Shown here: one piece after another, positions 1 to 6,468 of the stretch
How the letters are laid out: each line of letters opens with the position of its first letter
Numbering within the stretch: the first letter of the stretch is position 1
From: a virus
DNA length: 23,638 bases
IMG/VR virus record: IMGVR_UViG_3300033150_000277
Location: 1 to 23,638 of that record
Strand: one strand, 5' to 3'
Position numbers and translations under genes: made by a program
The notes under the pieces: model-generated
Told to the model about the DNA's origin: nothing
Databases searched by the model: none
What the model saw: the letters and a program-made list of their open reading frames with translations, nothing else

Positions 1-15
1 AATAAGTGGAATAAA

Positions 16-2421
16 ATGGACGAAAACACACATAAAATAACAATTTTTCAAACAATTAAGGATACCTCAACACCATTCTTTCGTAATGTAGAGGTGGTAT
101 TATCAAGAATTAAGCAAGGTAAATGCAAGGAATTAGTAGAAGGTATACGTAAGGAGAAGGATAAGGAGAAGAGGAATGAATTAAAGAAACAACTACCTGC
201 TATATGTTTCTCTGGTGAGTTTAACAAGAGAGCCGATAGCTCTATTATTAACCATAGCGGTTTAATCTGTCTAGACTTTGATGACTTCAAGAACAAGGCA
301 TCGCTAACTAAGAAAAGAAAATTGCTAGAGGCTGATAAGTTTAGCTTTTCGGTATTTACCTCACCAAGTGGTAATGGAATAAAGGTGTTGGTTAAGATAC
401 CTAGAGATATAGATAATCACAAGCAGTACTTCCAAGCACTAGAGGAACATTACAGCTGTGAGTACTTTGACACCACTTGTAAAAACATATCTAGGGTTTG
501 TTATGAGAGCTACGACAAGGACATTTATGTTAACCCTAAGAGTAAGTTATGGGATAAGATAAAGGTAGACACCCAGGAACAGATAAGTACTAACACGGGG
601 CGTTTAACTATTAAGGTAGATGACGATGATGAGGTAATAAATAGGCTAACTACTTGGTGGGAGTCTAAGTATGGGATGATAGATGGTCAGCGAAACAATA
701 ACCTATACATATTAGCGGCAGCCTTTAATGAGTTCGGTATAGACCAAAACATGGCAACCTTTGTAATGAAGAGGTTTCACATGCAGGACTTCCCTGAGTC
801 AGAGGTTAAGCAGATTATTAATAGTGCATACAAGAACGTCCATAACTTCAACACAAAGTTCTTTGAGGATAAGGAACGAGTGAATCAGGTGAGGGATAAG
901 ATAAAACTAGGTGTGCCAAAAAAAGAAATCCGTTCTCAACTGATTGACGCTGGGGTTGAGGACGATGTAGCTGATGCTGTAATATCAGAAAAAGAGAAGG
1001 ATGCTAACAGCTTACAATTCTGGCACAAGAGTGATAAGGGGGTGGTGTCAATGATACATATTATGTTTAAGAATTTTCTACAAGATAGGGGGTACTACAG
1101 GTACTACCCTGATGGTGGGGATAACTTTATATTCATTAAGGTTAAGAGTAACAGGGTTGACAACACCACAGAGGTAGAGATTAAGGATGATGTGTTGGAT
1201 TACCTACAAGAGCTTGATGATTTGAGTATATATAATCACTTCGCTGATAGGACAAGGTATTTTAAGGAGGACTTCTTATCGCTACTAGACCCTAAGGAGA
1301 TACCTTTCTTAAAGGATGATAAGGATACGGCATATATATACTACCGCAACTGTGGGGTTAAGGTTACTAAGAATGGGTTAGAGATTATTGAGTATGAGAA
1401 CCTTGGTGGTTACGTGTGGAAGGACCAGATAATTGATAGGGACTTTGATATGTGTAACTCTGACGATTGTGACTACAAGACATTTATAAGTAATATATCT
1501 AATGGTAATCAGGGACGGATAAACTCAGTTAGGAGCACTATAGGTTTTTTATTACATGGTTATAAGGACAAATCATTCTGTCCTGCCGTTATAGTTAACG
1601 ATGAGGTTATATCGGATAACCCTGAAGGGGGAACAGGAAAAGGTTTACTGGTCCATGGAATCTCTGAGCTAAAGAAGAATATTATCATCAATGGTAAGGA
1701 GTTTGCTTTTGATAAGTCCTTTGCCTACCAGTTAGTGTCTGCTGATACGCAGATACTTACATTTGATGATGTGAGGAAAAACTTTAGTTTTGAGAATCTA
1801 TTTAGTGTAATAACCGAGGGTATAACACTAGAGAAAAAGAATAAGGATGCTATCAAGATACCATACGAGCACTCACCGAAGGTGGTGATAACTACTAACT
1901 ATGCTATTAAAGGTAAGGGTAACTCTTTTGAAAGAAGGAAGTGGGAATTAGAACTTACTAGGTATTACTCAAGTGACTTTACACCATTGGATGAGTTTGG
2001 TAGGTTGTTATTCGATGATTGGGATAAGGATGAATGGTGTAGGTTTGACAACTACATGTTAGATAATCTAAGGTACTACATAGAGAAAGGTTTTGTTAGG
2101 AGTCAGTTTAAGAACCTCAACACCAGGCGATTTATTGCTGAGACCAATCATGAGTTCTTTGAGTGGGCTACCGATAAGGATACATTACTTCTTAATAAAC
2201 GACTATACAAGAGTGATGAGTATAATAGTTTTATATTAGAGTATCCCGACTACAGTAGAAAGTTATCCCGTAAGATGTTTACCAAATGGTTAAAGTCTTA
2301 TGGTGTATATAAGGCTGGTAAGGAACCTAGTGAGGGAAGGGATAATATAGGTAGATACCTAGAGATAGTAGTAAAGGAAGATGATGGGGTTATGTTAAAT
2401 GATGAATCAGATTTATTTTAA
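16..2421 (+). CDS. Primase-helicase fusion: BT4734/VirE-N-like AEP primase with SF3 helicase
   Basis: This 801-aa protein probably primes and unwinds phage DNA. The N-terminus resembles the BT4734-like (VirE N-terminal) primase family: an hhhDhD-type motif LDFDD has D87 and D89, the motif SPSGNGIK lies at 116-123, and D152...S159-R160 follows as in that family. A primase C-terminal helical domain (about 206-275) contains DGQRNNNLYILA. The second half is an SF3/DUF5906-type ATPase: Walker A PEGGTGKG at 536-543 (K542), Walker B LTFDD with D584-D585, motif C sensor N628 in VITTN, and candidate arginine finger R640/R641. All key residues are present, so the enzyme looks active. The start at 16 places the primase domain right at the N-terminus, but the 15 upstream bases contain no in-frame stop, so a slightly longer protein cannot be excluded. 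The next gene begins two bases after the stop. Confidence 0.9.
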   Translation: MDENTHKITIFQTIKDTSTPFFRNVEVVLSRIKQGKCKELVEGIRKEKDKEKRNELKKQLPAICFSGEFNKRADSSIINHSGLICLDFDDFKNKASLTKKRKLLEADKFSFSVFTSPSGNGIKVLVKIPRDIDNHKQYFQALEEHYSCEYFDTTCKNISRVCYESYDKDIYVNPKSKLWDKIKVDTQEQISTNTGRLTIKVDDDDEVINRLTTWWESKYGMIDGQRNNNLYILAAAFNEFGIDQNMATFVMKRFHMQDFPESEVKQIINSAYKNVHNFNTKFFEDKERVNQVRDKIKLGVPKKEIRSQLIDAGVEDDVADAVISEKEKDANSLQFWHKSDKGVVSMIHIMFKNFLQDRGYYRYYPDGGDNFIFIKVKSNRVDNTTEVEIKDDVLDYLQELDDLSIYNHFADRTRYFKEDFLSLLDPKEIPFLKDDKDTAYIYYRNCGVKVTKNGLEIIEYENLGGYVWKDQIIDRDFDMCNSDDCDYKTFISNISNGNQGRINSVRSTIGFLLHGYKDKSFCPAVIVNDEVISDNPEGGTGKGLLVHGISELKKNIIINGKEFAFDKSFAYQLVSADTQILTFDDVRKNFSFENLFSVITEGITLEKKNKDAIKIPYEHSPKVVITTNYAIKGKGNSFERRKWELELTRYYSSDFTPLDEFGRLLFDDWDKDEWCRFDNYMLDNLRYYIEKGFVRSQFKNLNTRRFIAETNHEFFEWATDKDTLLLNKRLYKSDEYNSFILEYPDYSRKLSRKMFTKWLKSYGVYKAGKEPSEGRDNIGRYLEIVVKEDDGVMLNDESDLF

Positions 2422-2423
2422 TT

Positions 2424-2666
2424 ATGGATGAGTTAGATATTATAAGAAACTTTGAATTAGCGATGTATAATTCTTACTACTTCATTACCAAGGAGAAAGG
2501 TTTAGAGGATATGATATTTGATAATAAAGTATTCTTTGCTCATGATATCGACCATCCCCCCACTACTAAGGACCTAGAGGAACTAATAAAGTTCTTTGCT
2601 GATAAGGATGATTTTGAGAAATGTATTAAATTAAATAAACTAAAAGAAGATGATAAAAATAATTAA
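2424..2666 (+). CDS. Small acidic helical protein, unknown function
   Basis: This 80-aa protein is not assigned a function. It is rich in Asp, Glu and Lys. Its second half (TTKDLEELIKFFADKDDFEKC) resembles a helical pattern common in small phage proteins in which an acidic helix is followed by an E/D-x-x-x-K-C segment. It starts two bases after the primase-helicase stop, and its last 17 bases overlap the start of the next small gene, so it is almost certainly co-transcribed with the replication genes. No signal peptide or membrane segment is visible. An accessory role in replication or host takeover would fit the location but is only inference. Confidence 0.75.
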   Translation: MDELDIIRNFELAMYNSYYFITKEKGLEDMIFDNKVFFAHDIDHPPTTKDLEELIKFFADKDDFEKCIKLNKLKEDDKNN

Positions 2667-2780
2667 AGATATTATTAAAGCTTTAAATGATGACCCTTAT
2701 TTATTTGGGGCTTGCTATATAATGGTATTGTTTTGGTCTTTAATATTAGTAGCAATAATTTTTTAACTAAAAGAAGATGA
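2638..2780. repeat. 16-bp direct repeat at the starts of two membrane peptides
   Basis: The sequence AACTAAAAGAAGATGA occurs exactly at 2638-2653 and again at 2765-2780. In both copies it contains the ATG of a tiny membrane peptide, and similar A/T-rich sequence (AATAATTAAA-like) continues downstream. The A-rich AAAAGAAG just before each ATG could act as a leader. The most economical reading is a local duplication of a start region. Confidence 0.75.
2650..2766 (+). CDS. Tiny single-pass membrane peptide A (38 aa)
   Basis: ATG at 2650 opens a 38-codon frame too short for ordinary ORF calling. The peptide has a short basic amphipathic start (MIKIIKDIIKAL), a hinge NDDPYLFG, and one hydrophobic segment at about residues 20-38 that runs to the C-terminus (ACYIMVLFWSLILVAIIF). 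The layout suggests a single transmembrane helix with a Lys-rich N-terminal side. It fills what would otherwise be a gap between the upstream 80-aa gene (17-base overlap) and the next small frame. Its start region is duplicated at the next peptide. The function is unknown; a holin-like, anti-host or membrane-anchoring role is possible but has no direct support. Confidence 0.6.
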   Translation: MIKIIKDIIKALNDDPYLFGACYIMVLFWSLILVAIIF

Positions 2781-2890
2781 GAATAATTAAAAAAATAATA
2801 GAGGGTATAGTAATATTATGTATGATAGTAATATCGTTCTATATCTTTGCGAATTTTTTCATCATACTTTTAACATCACTAGCAGGATAA
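2777..2890 (+). CDS. Tiny single-pass membrane peptide B (37 aa)
   Basis: ATG at 2777 opens a 37-codon frame ending in TAA at 2888-2890, two bases before the helicase ATG at 2893. The peptide starts MRIIKKIIEGIV, much like its upstream neighbour MIKIIKDIIKAL. It then has one long hydrophobic segment (about residues 10-36, with VILCMIVISFYIFANFF), which predicts a single membrane helix. Because this frame overlaps the first 73 bases of a longer possible helicase frame starting at 2818, its existence argues for the shorter helicase. It is probably a paralogue or functional partner of the peptide at 2650-2766. The function is unknown. Confidence 0.6.
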   Translation: MRIIKKIIEGIVILCMIVISFYIFANFFIILLTSLAG

Positions 2891-2892
2891 CT

Positions 2893-4125
2893 ATGGAATT
2901 TAGAGATTATCAAATAGATATTATTGAAAAAGGATGTCGAGTTTTATTAGACAAAGGATTACTATATCTATCAATGGAGGTTCGTACTGGCAAAACACTA
3001 ACAAGTCTAGGTATATGTGAGAGAGTAGAGGCACGTAATGTATTGTTTATTACAAAGAAAAAAGCTATCAGTAGTATTGATTATGATTATCATTTGTTAA
3101 ATCCTAAATTTGACATTGAGATTATAAACTATGAAAGTCTACATAAGATACCTAACACTAAGTGGGATGTAATAATATGTGATGAGGCTCATAGTATGGG
3201 GGCTTTTCCTAAACCTAATAAACGTACTAAACAGATAAAGGAGTTAATGAAGTCTAACAATGCGATGTTAATACTAATGTCAGGAACACCTACGCCTGAG
3301 AGTTTCTCTCAGATGTATCACCAGGTATATTCACACCCTAATAATCCATTTAGTCAATACAGTAGATTCTATCATTGGGCTAAGGATTATGTTAATATCA
3401 AAAACCGATACATTAATAGTATGGTTATTAAGGATTACTCTGAAGGTATTAAAACTAAGATACTAGGTGATATGCAACCCTATATGATATCCTACACCCA
3501 GAAGGAGGCAGGCTTTAAGTCAGTTATTGATGAGGAAATACTAGAGGTCCAGATGAATGATAAGACGTATGATATGTGTAAAAGGTTGCAGAAGAATTTA
3601 GTATTAAAGGGTAAGGAAGAGACCATAGTAGCAGACACAGGTGTTAAGTTAATGCAGAAGCTACATCAACTATTTAGTGGCACCATTATCTTCGATAGTG
3701 GCAAATCGTCAGTACTTGATGACACAAAGGCACATTTTATATACGATAATTTCTGTGGCTCTAAAGTTGCTATCTTCTATAAGTTCAAGGCAGAGCTAAA
3801 GGCACTGAAGTCTGTATATGGAGATATGTTAACCGATGACCTTGAGGAATTTAATAACACCGACAAATCTATAGCCCTACAAATAGTTAGTGGTAGGGAA
3901 GGTATCTCCTTAAAGAATGCAGAATATATACTTTACTATAATATTGACTTCAGTGCTACTAGCTACTGGCAGAGTAGGGATAGGATGACTACGAAGACCC
4001 GAACACATAATAAAATCTATTGGATATTTAGCAAGGGTGGTATAGAGTATAAGATATATAAAGCCGTTAACGGAAAAAAGAATTATACAATCTCACACTT
4101 TAGAAGGGATTTATTAACTTTGTAG
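2893..4125 (+). CDS. SF2 DEAH-box helicase (DNA translocase)
   Basis: This 410-aa superfamily 2 ATPase probably helps replication, repair or recombination by moving along or unwinding DNA. Numbered from the 2893 start, the helicase motifs are: a Q-motif-like start MEFRDYQ; motif I EVRTGKT with K34; motif II DEAH at 97-100; motif III SGTP at 130-133; motif V around SGREGISL; and motif VI Q360-S-R-D-R364. The protein is compact, without obvious accessory domains, as in phage SNF2/RecG-like helicases. The start at 2893 was chosen because the domain begins exactly there in related helicases (FRDYQ), and the extra 25 residues of the frame from 2818 are an out-of-frame reading of the membrane peptide at 2777-2890. 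The gene ends 37 bases before the VRR-NUC gene. Confidence 0.88.
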   Translation: MEFRDYQIDIIEKGCRVLLDKGLLYLSMEVRTGKTLTSLGICERVEARNVLFITKKKAISSIDYDYHLLNPKFDIEIINYESLHKIPNTKWDVIICDEAHSMGAFPKPNKRTKQIKELMKSNNAMLILMSGTPTPESFSQMYHQVYSHPNNPFSQYSRFYHWAKDYVNIKNRYINSMVIKDYSEGIKTKILGDMQPYMISYTQKEAGFKSVIDEEILEVQMNDKTYDMCKRLQKNLVLKGKEETIVADTGVKLMQKLHQLFSGTIIFDSGKSSVLDDTKAHFIYDNFCGSKVAIFYKFKAELKALKSVYGDMLTDDLEEFNNTDKSIALQIVSGREGISLKNAEYILYYNIDFSATSYWQSRDRMTTKTRTHNKIYWIFSKGGIEYKIYKAVNGKKNYTISHFRRDLLTL

Positions 4126-4147
4126 TACCTATAAAAGAATTAAAAGT

Positions 4148-4155
4148 TATATTTG
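4148..4155 (+). promoter_or_regulatory. Candidate Bacteroidota -7 promoter element
   Basis: TATATTTG matches the TAnnTTTG -7 consensus of Bacteroidota housekeeping promoters and sits in the 37-base gap before the VRR-NUC gene. A clear TTTG -33 element at the usual 19-21 base spacing is missing; the nearest TTTG is at 4119-4122, about 25 bases away. Transcription would start almost at the ATG. In DNA this rich in A+T such octamers arise often by chance, so this is only a candidate. Confidence 0.25.
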
Positions 4156-4162
4156 TTACACA

Positions 4163-4405
4163 ATGACCGAATCGAAACTACAAAAGAAACGAATAACTGA
4201 GCTAGAGGCTGAGGGTTACTATGTGATAAAACTAATGAAAACCAATAAGAATGGGATACCCGATATACTAGCAATTAAACCTGGGGCAGATGTATTGTTC
4301 TCAGAGGTAAAAGGTAAAAGAGGGGTGGTATCTAAGTTACAAGAGTTTAGAATAAACGAATTAAAAGAACATGGCTTTAAAGCAGAAGTATACAGAGAGG
4401 GATAA
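4163..4405 (+). CDS. Stand-alone VRR-NUC nuclease
   Basis: This 80-aa protein matches the minimal VRR-NUC domain (a PD-(D/E)xK-type nuclease found alone in many phages and fused in FAN1). Visible hallmarks are GYYVIKL, then NGIPD with D34, FSEVKGKRG with E48 and K50, and the conserved Gln Q60 in KLQEF. All predicted catalytic residues are intact. The length is that of the domain alone, as usual for phage members. The gene lies in the replication block after two helicases, which suits a role in processing branched DNA or DNA ends during replication and repair. The substrate cannot be read from the sequence. The start is the first ATG after the helicase, giving an N-terminus (TESKLQKKRI) typical of the family. 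Confidence 0.88.
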   Translation: MTESKLQKKRITELEAEGYYVIKLMKTNKNGIPDILAIKPGADVLFSEVKGKRGVVSKLQEFRINELKEHGFKAEVYREG

Positions 4406-4421
4406 TAGTATTGAACTTGAG

Positions 4422-4709
4422 ATGGGTGTTATCTTTAAACTCACCGACAAGAGCACGGCTATGTGTGACCAGATATTTAATGCTTTAGAGATGATTGATA
4501 ATAAGTTTAAGGGTCGTAAAGATTTAGGATATAAAATAAAAGCAGATGAGGGTCATGATGAGTTTATTGAAATATCTATTTACTATAAACCTAATGACCA
4601 GTATATTGTTTTAGATATTAAAGAAATTAATGTGGATGCTTACTTAGACCACATGAATAACGACAGTTTGTTAGAAACTGATGATAAAAACCTAAGACAA
4701 ATATTATGA
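4422..4709 (+). CDS. Unknown small protein (95 aa)
   Basis: I do not recognise this protein. It reads as a mixed alpha/beta fold: a helix (MCDQIFNALEMIDNKF), a strand FIEISIYY, another strand YIVLDIKEI, and an acidic C-terminus. The start is uncertain. ATG 4422 leaves a 16-base gap after the VRR-NUC stop, while an in-frame ATG at 4371 would add 17 residues encoded inside the end of the nuclease gene. I prefer 4422 because the extra residues are charged and unpatterned. The stop overlaps the next start in ATGA (4706-4709), indicating translational coupling within the same operon. Confidence 0.7.
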   Translation: MGVIFKLTDKSTAMCDQIFNALEMIDNKFKGRKDLGYKIKADEGHDEFIEISIYYKPNDQYIVLDIKEINVDAYLDHMNNDSLLETDDKNLRQIL

Positions 4710-4918
4710 CACTTACCCCTGAACAAAAGAAAAATATTCCTCAGTTAATACTGACGGGAAAAACCTTAGAGGATATATCTGAGATGTATAAATGCAACTA
4801 TGACCAGGCGTGGGACGCATTTGTTGAACACATAAGCGTTCACACAATGTTACCCGTGGATGAGATGGATATGGATGATATGGAATTTTATGTTAAACTT
4901 TTAACACAACTAAATTAA
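4706..4918 (+). CDS. Small protein with HTH-like segment and acidic C-terminus
   Basis: This 70-aa protein is of unknown function. Residues about 17-40 (GKTLEDISEMYKCNYDQAW) resemble the two helices of a helix-turn-helix, as in small phage regulators. The C-terminal third is strongly acidic and Met-rich (VDEMDMDDMEF). The gene overlaps the previous one by four bases (ATGA) and the next by one base (TAATG), so it is translated as part of a tight small-gene cluster. A DNA-binding regulator is possible; a DNA mimic or adaptor would also fit an acidic tail. Neither is established. Confidence 0.7.
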   Translation: MTLTPEQKKNIPQLILTGKTLEDISEMYKCNYDQAWDAFVEHISVHTMLPVDEMDMDDMEFYVKLLTQLN

Positions 4919-5100
4919 TGAGTTATTTAAATATATTAAACGGAATAGATACAGAAATAATGAAGAAGAGATTATCATATAATGGTAAGAAAATCTACAT
5001 CAAATCACTAACAAGTACCTATGCCTTAGTTAGTTACAGTAAGGAAACTAGTAAGGGTAAGTTCAAGGTAGATGTTAAGGAGTTGGTAGAGATTAAATAA
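4918..5100 (+). CDS. Small basic beta-rich protein, unknown function
   Basis: This 60-aa protein begins at the ATG sharing one base with the preceding stop (TAATG). It is Lys/Ser/Thr rich and, after a short helical start, shows alternating strand patterns (KKIYIKSL, YALVSYS, GKFKVDVKELVEI), consistent with a small barrel such as an SH3-like fold. No family is recognised. It closes the tight four-gene run 4163-5100 and is followed by a 74-base non-coding gap that contains repeats. Confidence 0.65.
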   Translation: MSYLNILNGIDTEIMKKRLSYNGKKIYIKSLTSTYALVSYSKETSKGKFKVDVKELVEIK

Positions 5101-5174
5101 CCCTGAAAACACAGGTGTTATAACTCATCTATCTGTAGGTGGGACACGGATAACTCGCCTCTAAAAATAAACCC
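5101..5174 (+). promoter_or_regulatory. Intergenic region with inverted and direct repeats
   Basis: This 74-base gap is less AT-rich than the surrounding DNA and contains several ordered elements. AACAC-AG-GTGTT at 5108-5119 is a 5-bp inverted repeat with a 2-base spacer, and it overlaps the palindrome GTTATAAC at 5117-5124. ATAACTCATCT (5120-5130) and ATAACTCGCCT (5150-5160) are direct repeats with 9 of 11 identical bases, exactly 30 bases apart. Stems CCTG/CAGG (5102-5115) and AGGTG/CGCCT can also form in RNA. It may be an operator or a structured leader for the genes at 5175 and 5353. No exact TAnnTTTG promoter is present. Confidence 0.35.
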
Positions 5175-5366
5175 ATGAGTATACAACTAAAGGACGTAAA
5201 TAAGTTAAACTATGTTAATTTTCACATGAGAGAAATTAATGAACATAGTGATAATATATACGAGTCATTAATGGATAATGATATTACTGAGCTCTACAGG
5301 AACATAGATAGCTTAGTTAAAATTCTAAATGAAATAAAAAAAACACACAAACATGAAAAACTGTAA
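5175..5366 (+). CDS. Small helical protein, unknown function
   Basis: This 63-aa protein has a largely helical, charged composition and no recognisable family. The C-terminal half (NIDSLVKILNEIKKT) has a heptad-like pattern that could form a helical hairpin or dimer. The start follows an A-rich leader with no Shine-Dalgarno sequence. Its last 14 bases overlap the start of the metallophosphoesterase gene, suggesting co-expression. It is the first gene after the structured gap at 5101-5174. Confidence 0.65.
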   Translation: MSIQLKDVNKLNYVNFHMREINEHSDNIYESLMDNDITELYRNIDSLVKILNEIKKTHKHEKL

Positions 5367-6468
5367 TGAATTAGCACTGGAGAAATGGAATAATGGAGAG
5401 AGGAATAAAACACAGATAGCTAGAGAAGTAAAGGAAGAGCTCGGATTAGATGGTAAGGTAGACCAAATCCGTAAGAACATATCCAAGTATATACGTAGGC
5501 GTGAGTCCTCCGCACTCTTTGATGAGTGTGAACAAAAGGGATTACCTTTTGATAATGTCAGTAACTACTGGTATAAAGGTAAACACTTCTCTATACACCT
5601 TAAGGGCGATAAGGCTCCCACGTATGAGGAGATACGTGAGGACCTAATTAGTGACCTAAAAAAATACTCACCTAAGTTTCCGAAGATTAAACGCACCCCT
5701 TGTAAAGATGGACACCTACTAGTGGTAGACCCTGCCGATATTCACATTGGAAAACTAGCTAGAGCTATAGAGGGTGAGGAATACAACACTAGCATAGCCG
5801 TGAAGCGTGTTAAGGAGGGCGTACAGGGCATTTTAGACAAATCATCAGGGTGGAACATAGACCAGATATTATTTATCGGTGGGAACGATATTTTACACGT
5901 AGATACTCCAAGTAATACCACTACTAGAGGCACCCATCAAAACATGGATAGTATGTGGTATGAGGCATTTCTATCTGCCAAGCGTTTATACGTAGAGTGT
6001 CTAGAGATGCTACTAGCGGTAGCTCCTGTACATTTTACTTTTAACCCCTCTAACCACGACTACATTTCAGGGTTTATGTTATCCGATACCATCAGTGCGT
6101 GGTTTCGAAACTGCAAGGATATTACATTTGATTGTTCTATTCGTCACCGTAAGTATTTTTTGTATGGTAAAAATCTTATTAGCACCACCCACGGGGATGG
6201 GGCTAAGATGGCTGACCTACCATTAATTATGGCTCAGGAGGCTAAGAAGGAGTGGGCTATATCAGACCATAGGTATATATACACCCACCATGTACATCAT
6301 AAAACATCTAAGGATTTCTGTGGGGTAACGTGTGAGTCTCTGCGTAGTCCATCGGGTAGTGACTCGTGGCATTCTAAGGCAGGATACATAGGGAATCCTA
6401 AAGCTGTCGAGGGTTTTTTACACCATAAGGAACATGGACAAATTTCTAGATTGACGCATTTGTTTTAA
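5353..6468 (+). CDS. HTH plus calcineurin-like metallophosphoesterase
   Basis: This 371-aa protein couples a DNA-binding-like N-terminus to a binuclear-metal phosphoesterase. Residues about 14-50 (NKTQIAREVKEELGL...YIRRR) look like a helix-turn-helix. The phosphoesterase motifs follow in order: D129-x-H131 in PADIHIG; D179 in GGND; N234-H235-D236 in PSNHD; H280 in THGDG; and H313-V-H315. All expected metal ligands are retained, although the glycines of canonical GNH and GHxH are replaced by Ser and His. The family includes Mre11/SbcD-type nucleases as well as phosphatases, and related proteins occur in phages of Bacteroidota; the substrate is unknown. The ATG at 5353 follows an A-rich leader. 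It is the last gene of the + strand block, and its stop overlaps that of the convergent giant gene. Confidence 0.85.
   Translation: MKNCNELALEKWNNGERNKTQIAREVKEELGLDGKVDQIRKNISKYIRRRESSALFDECEQKGLPFDNVSNYWYKGKHFSIHLKGDKAPTYEEIREDLISDLKKYSPKFPKIKRTPCKDGHLLVVDPADIHIGKLARAIEGEEYNTSIAVKRVKEGVQGILDKSSGWNIDQILFIGGNDILHVDTPSNTTTRGTHQNMDSMWYEAFLSAKRLYVECLEMLLAVAPVHFTFNPSNHDYISGFMLSDTISAWFRNCKDITFDCSIRHRKYFLYGKNLISTTHGDGAKMADLPLIMAQEAKKEWAISDHRYIYTHHVHHKTSKDFCGVTCESLRSPSGSDSWHSKAGYIGNPKAVEGFLHHKEHGQISRLTHLF

Noticed and set aside
5101-5174. tRNA or known riboswitch in the intergenic gap
   Set aside because: The stems are only 4-5 bp, there is no cloverleaf or CCA-like end, and no known riboswitch core could be recognised. 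Only the repeats are reported.
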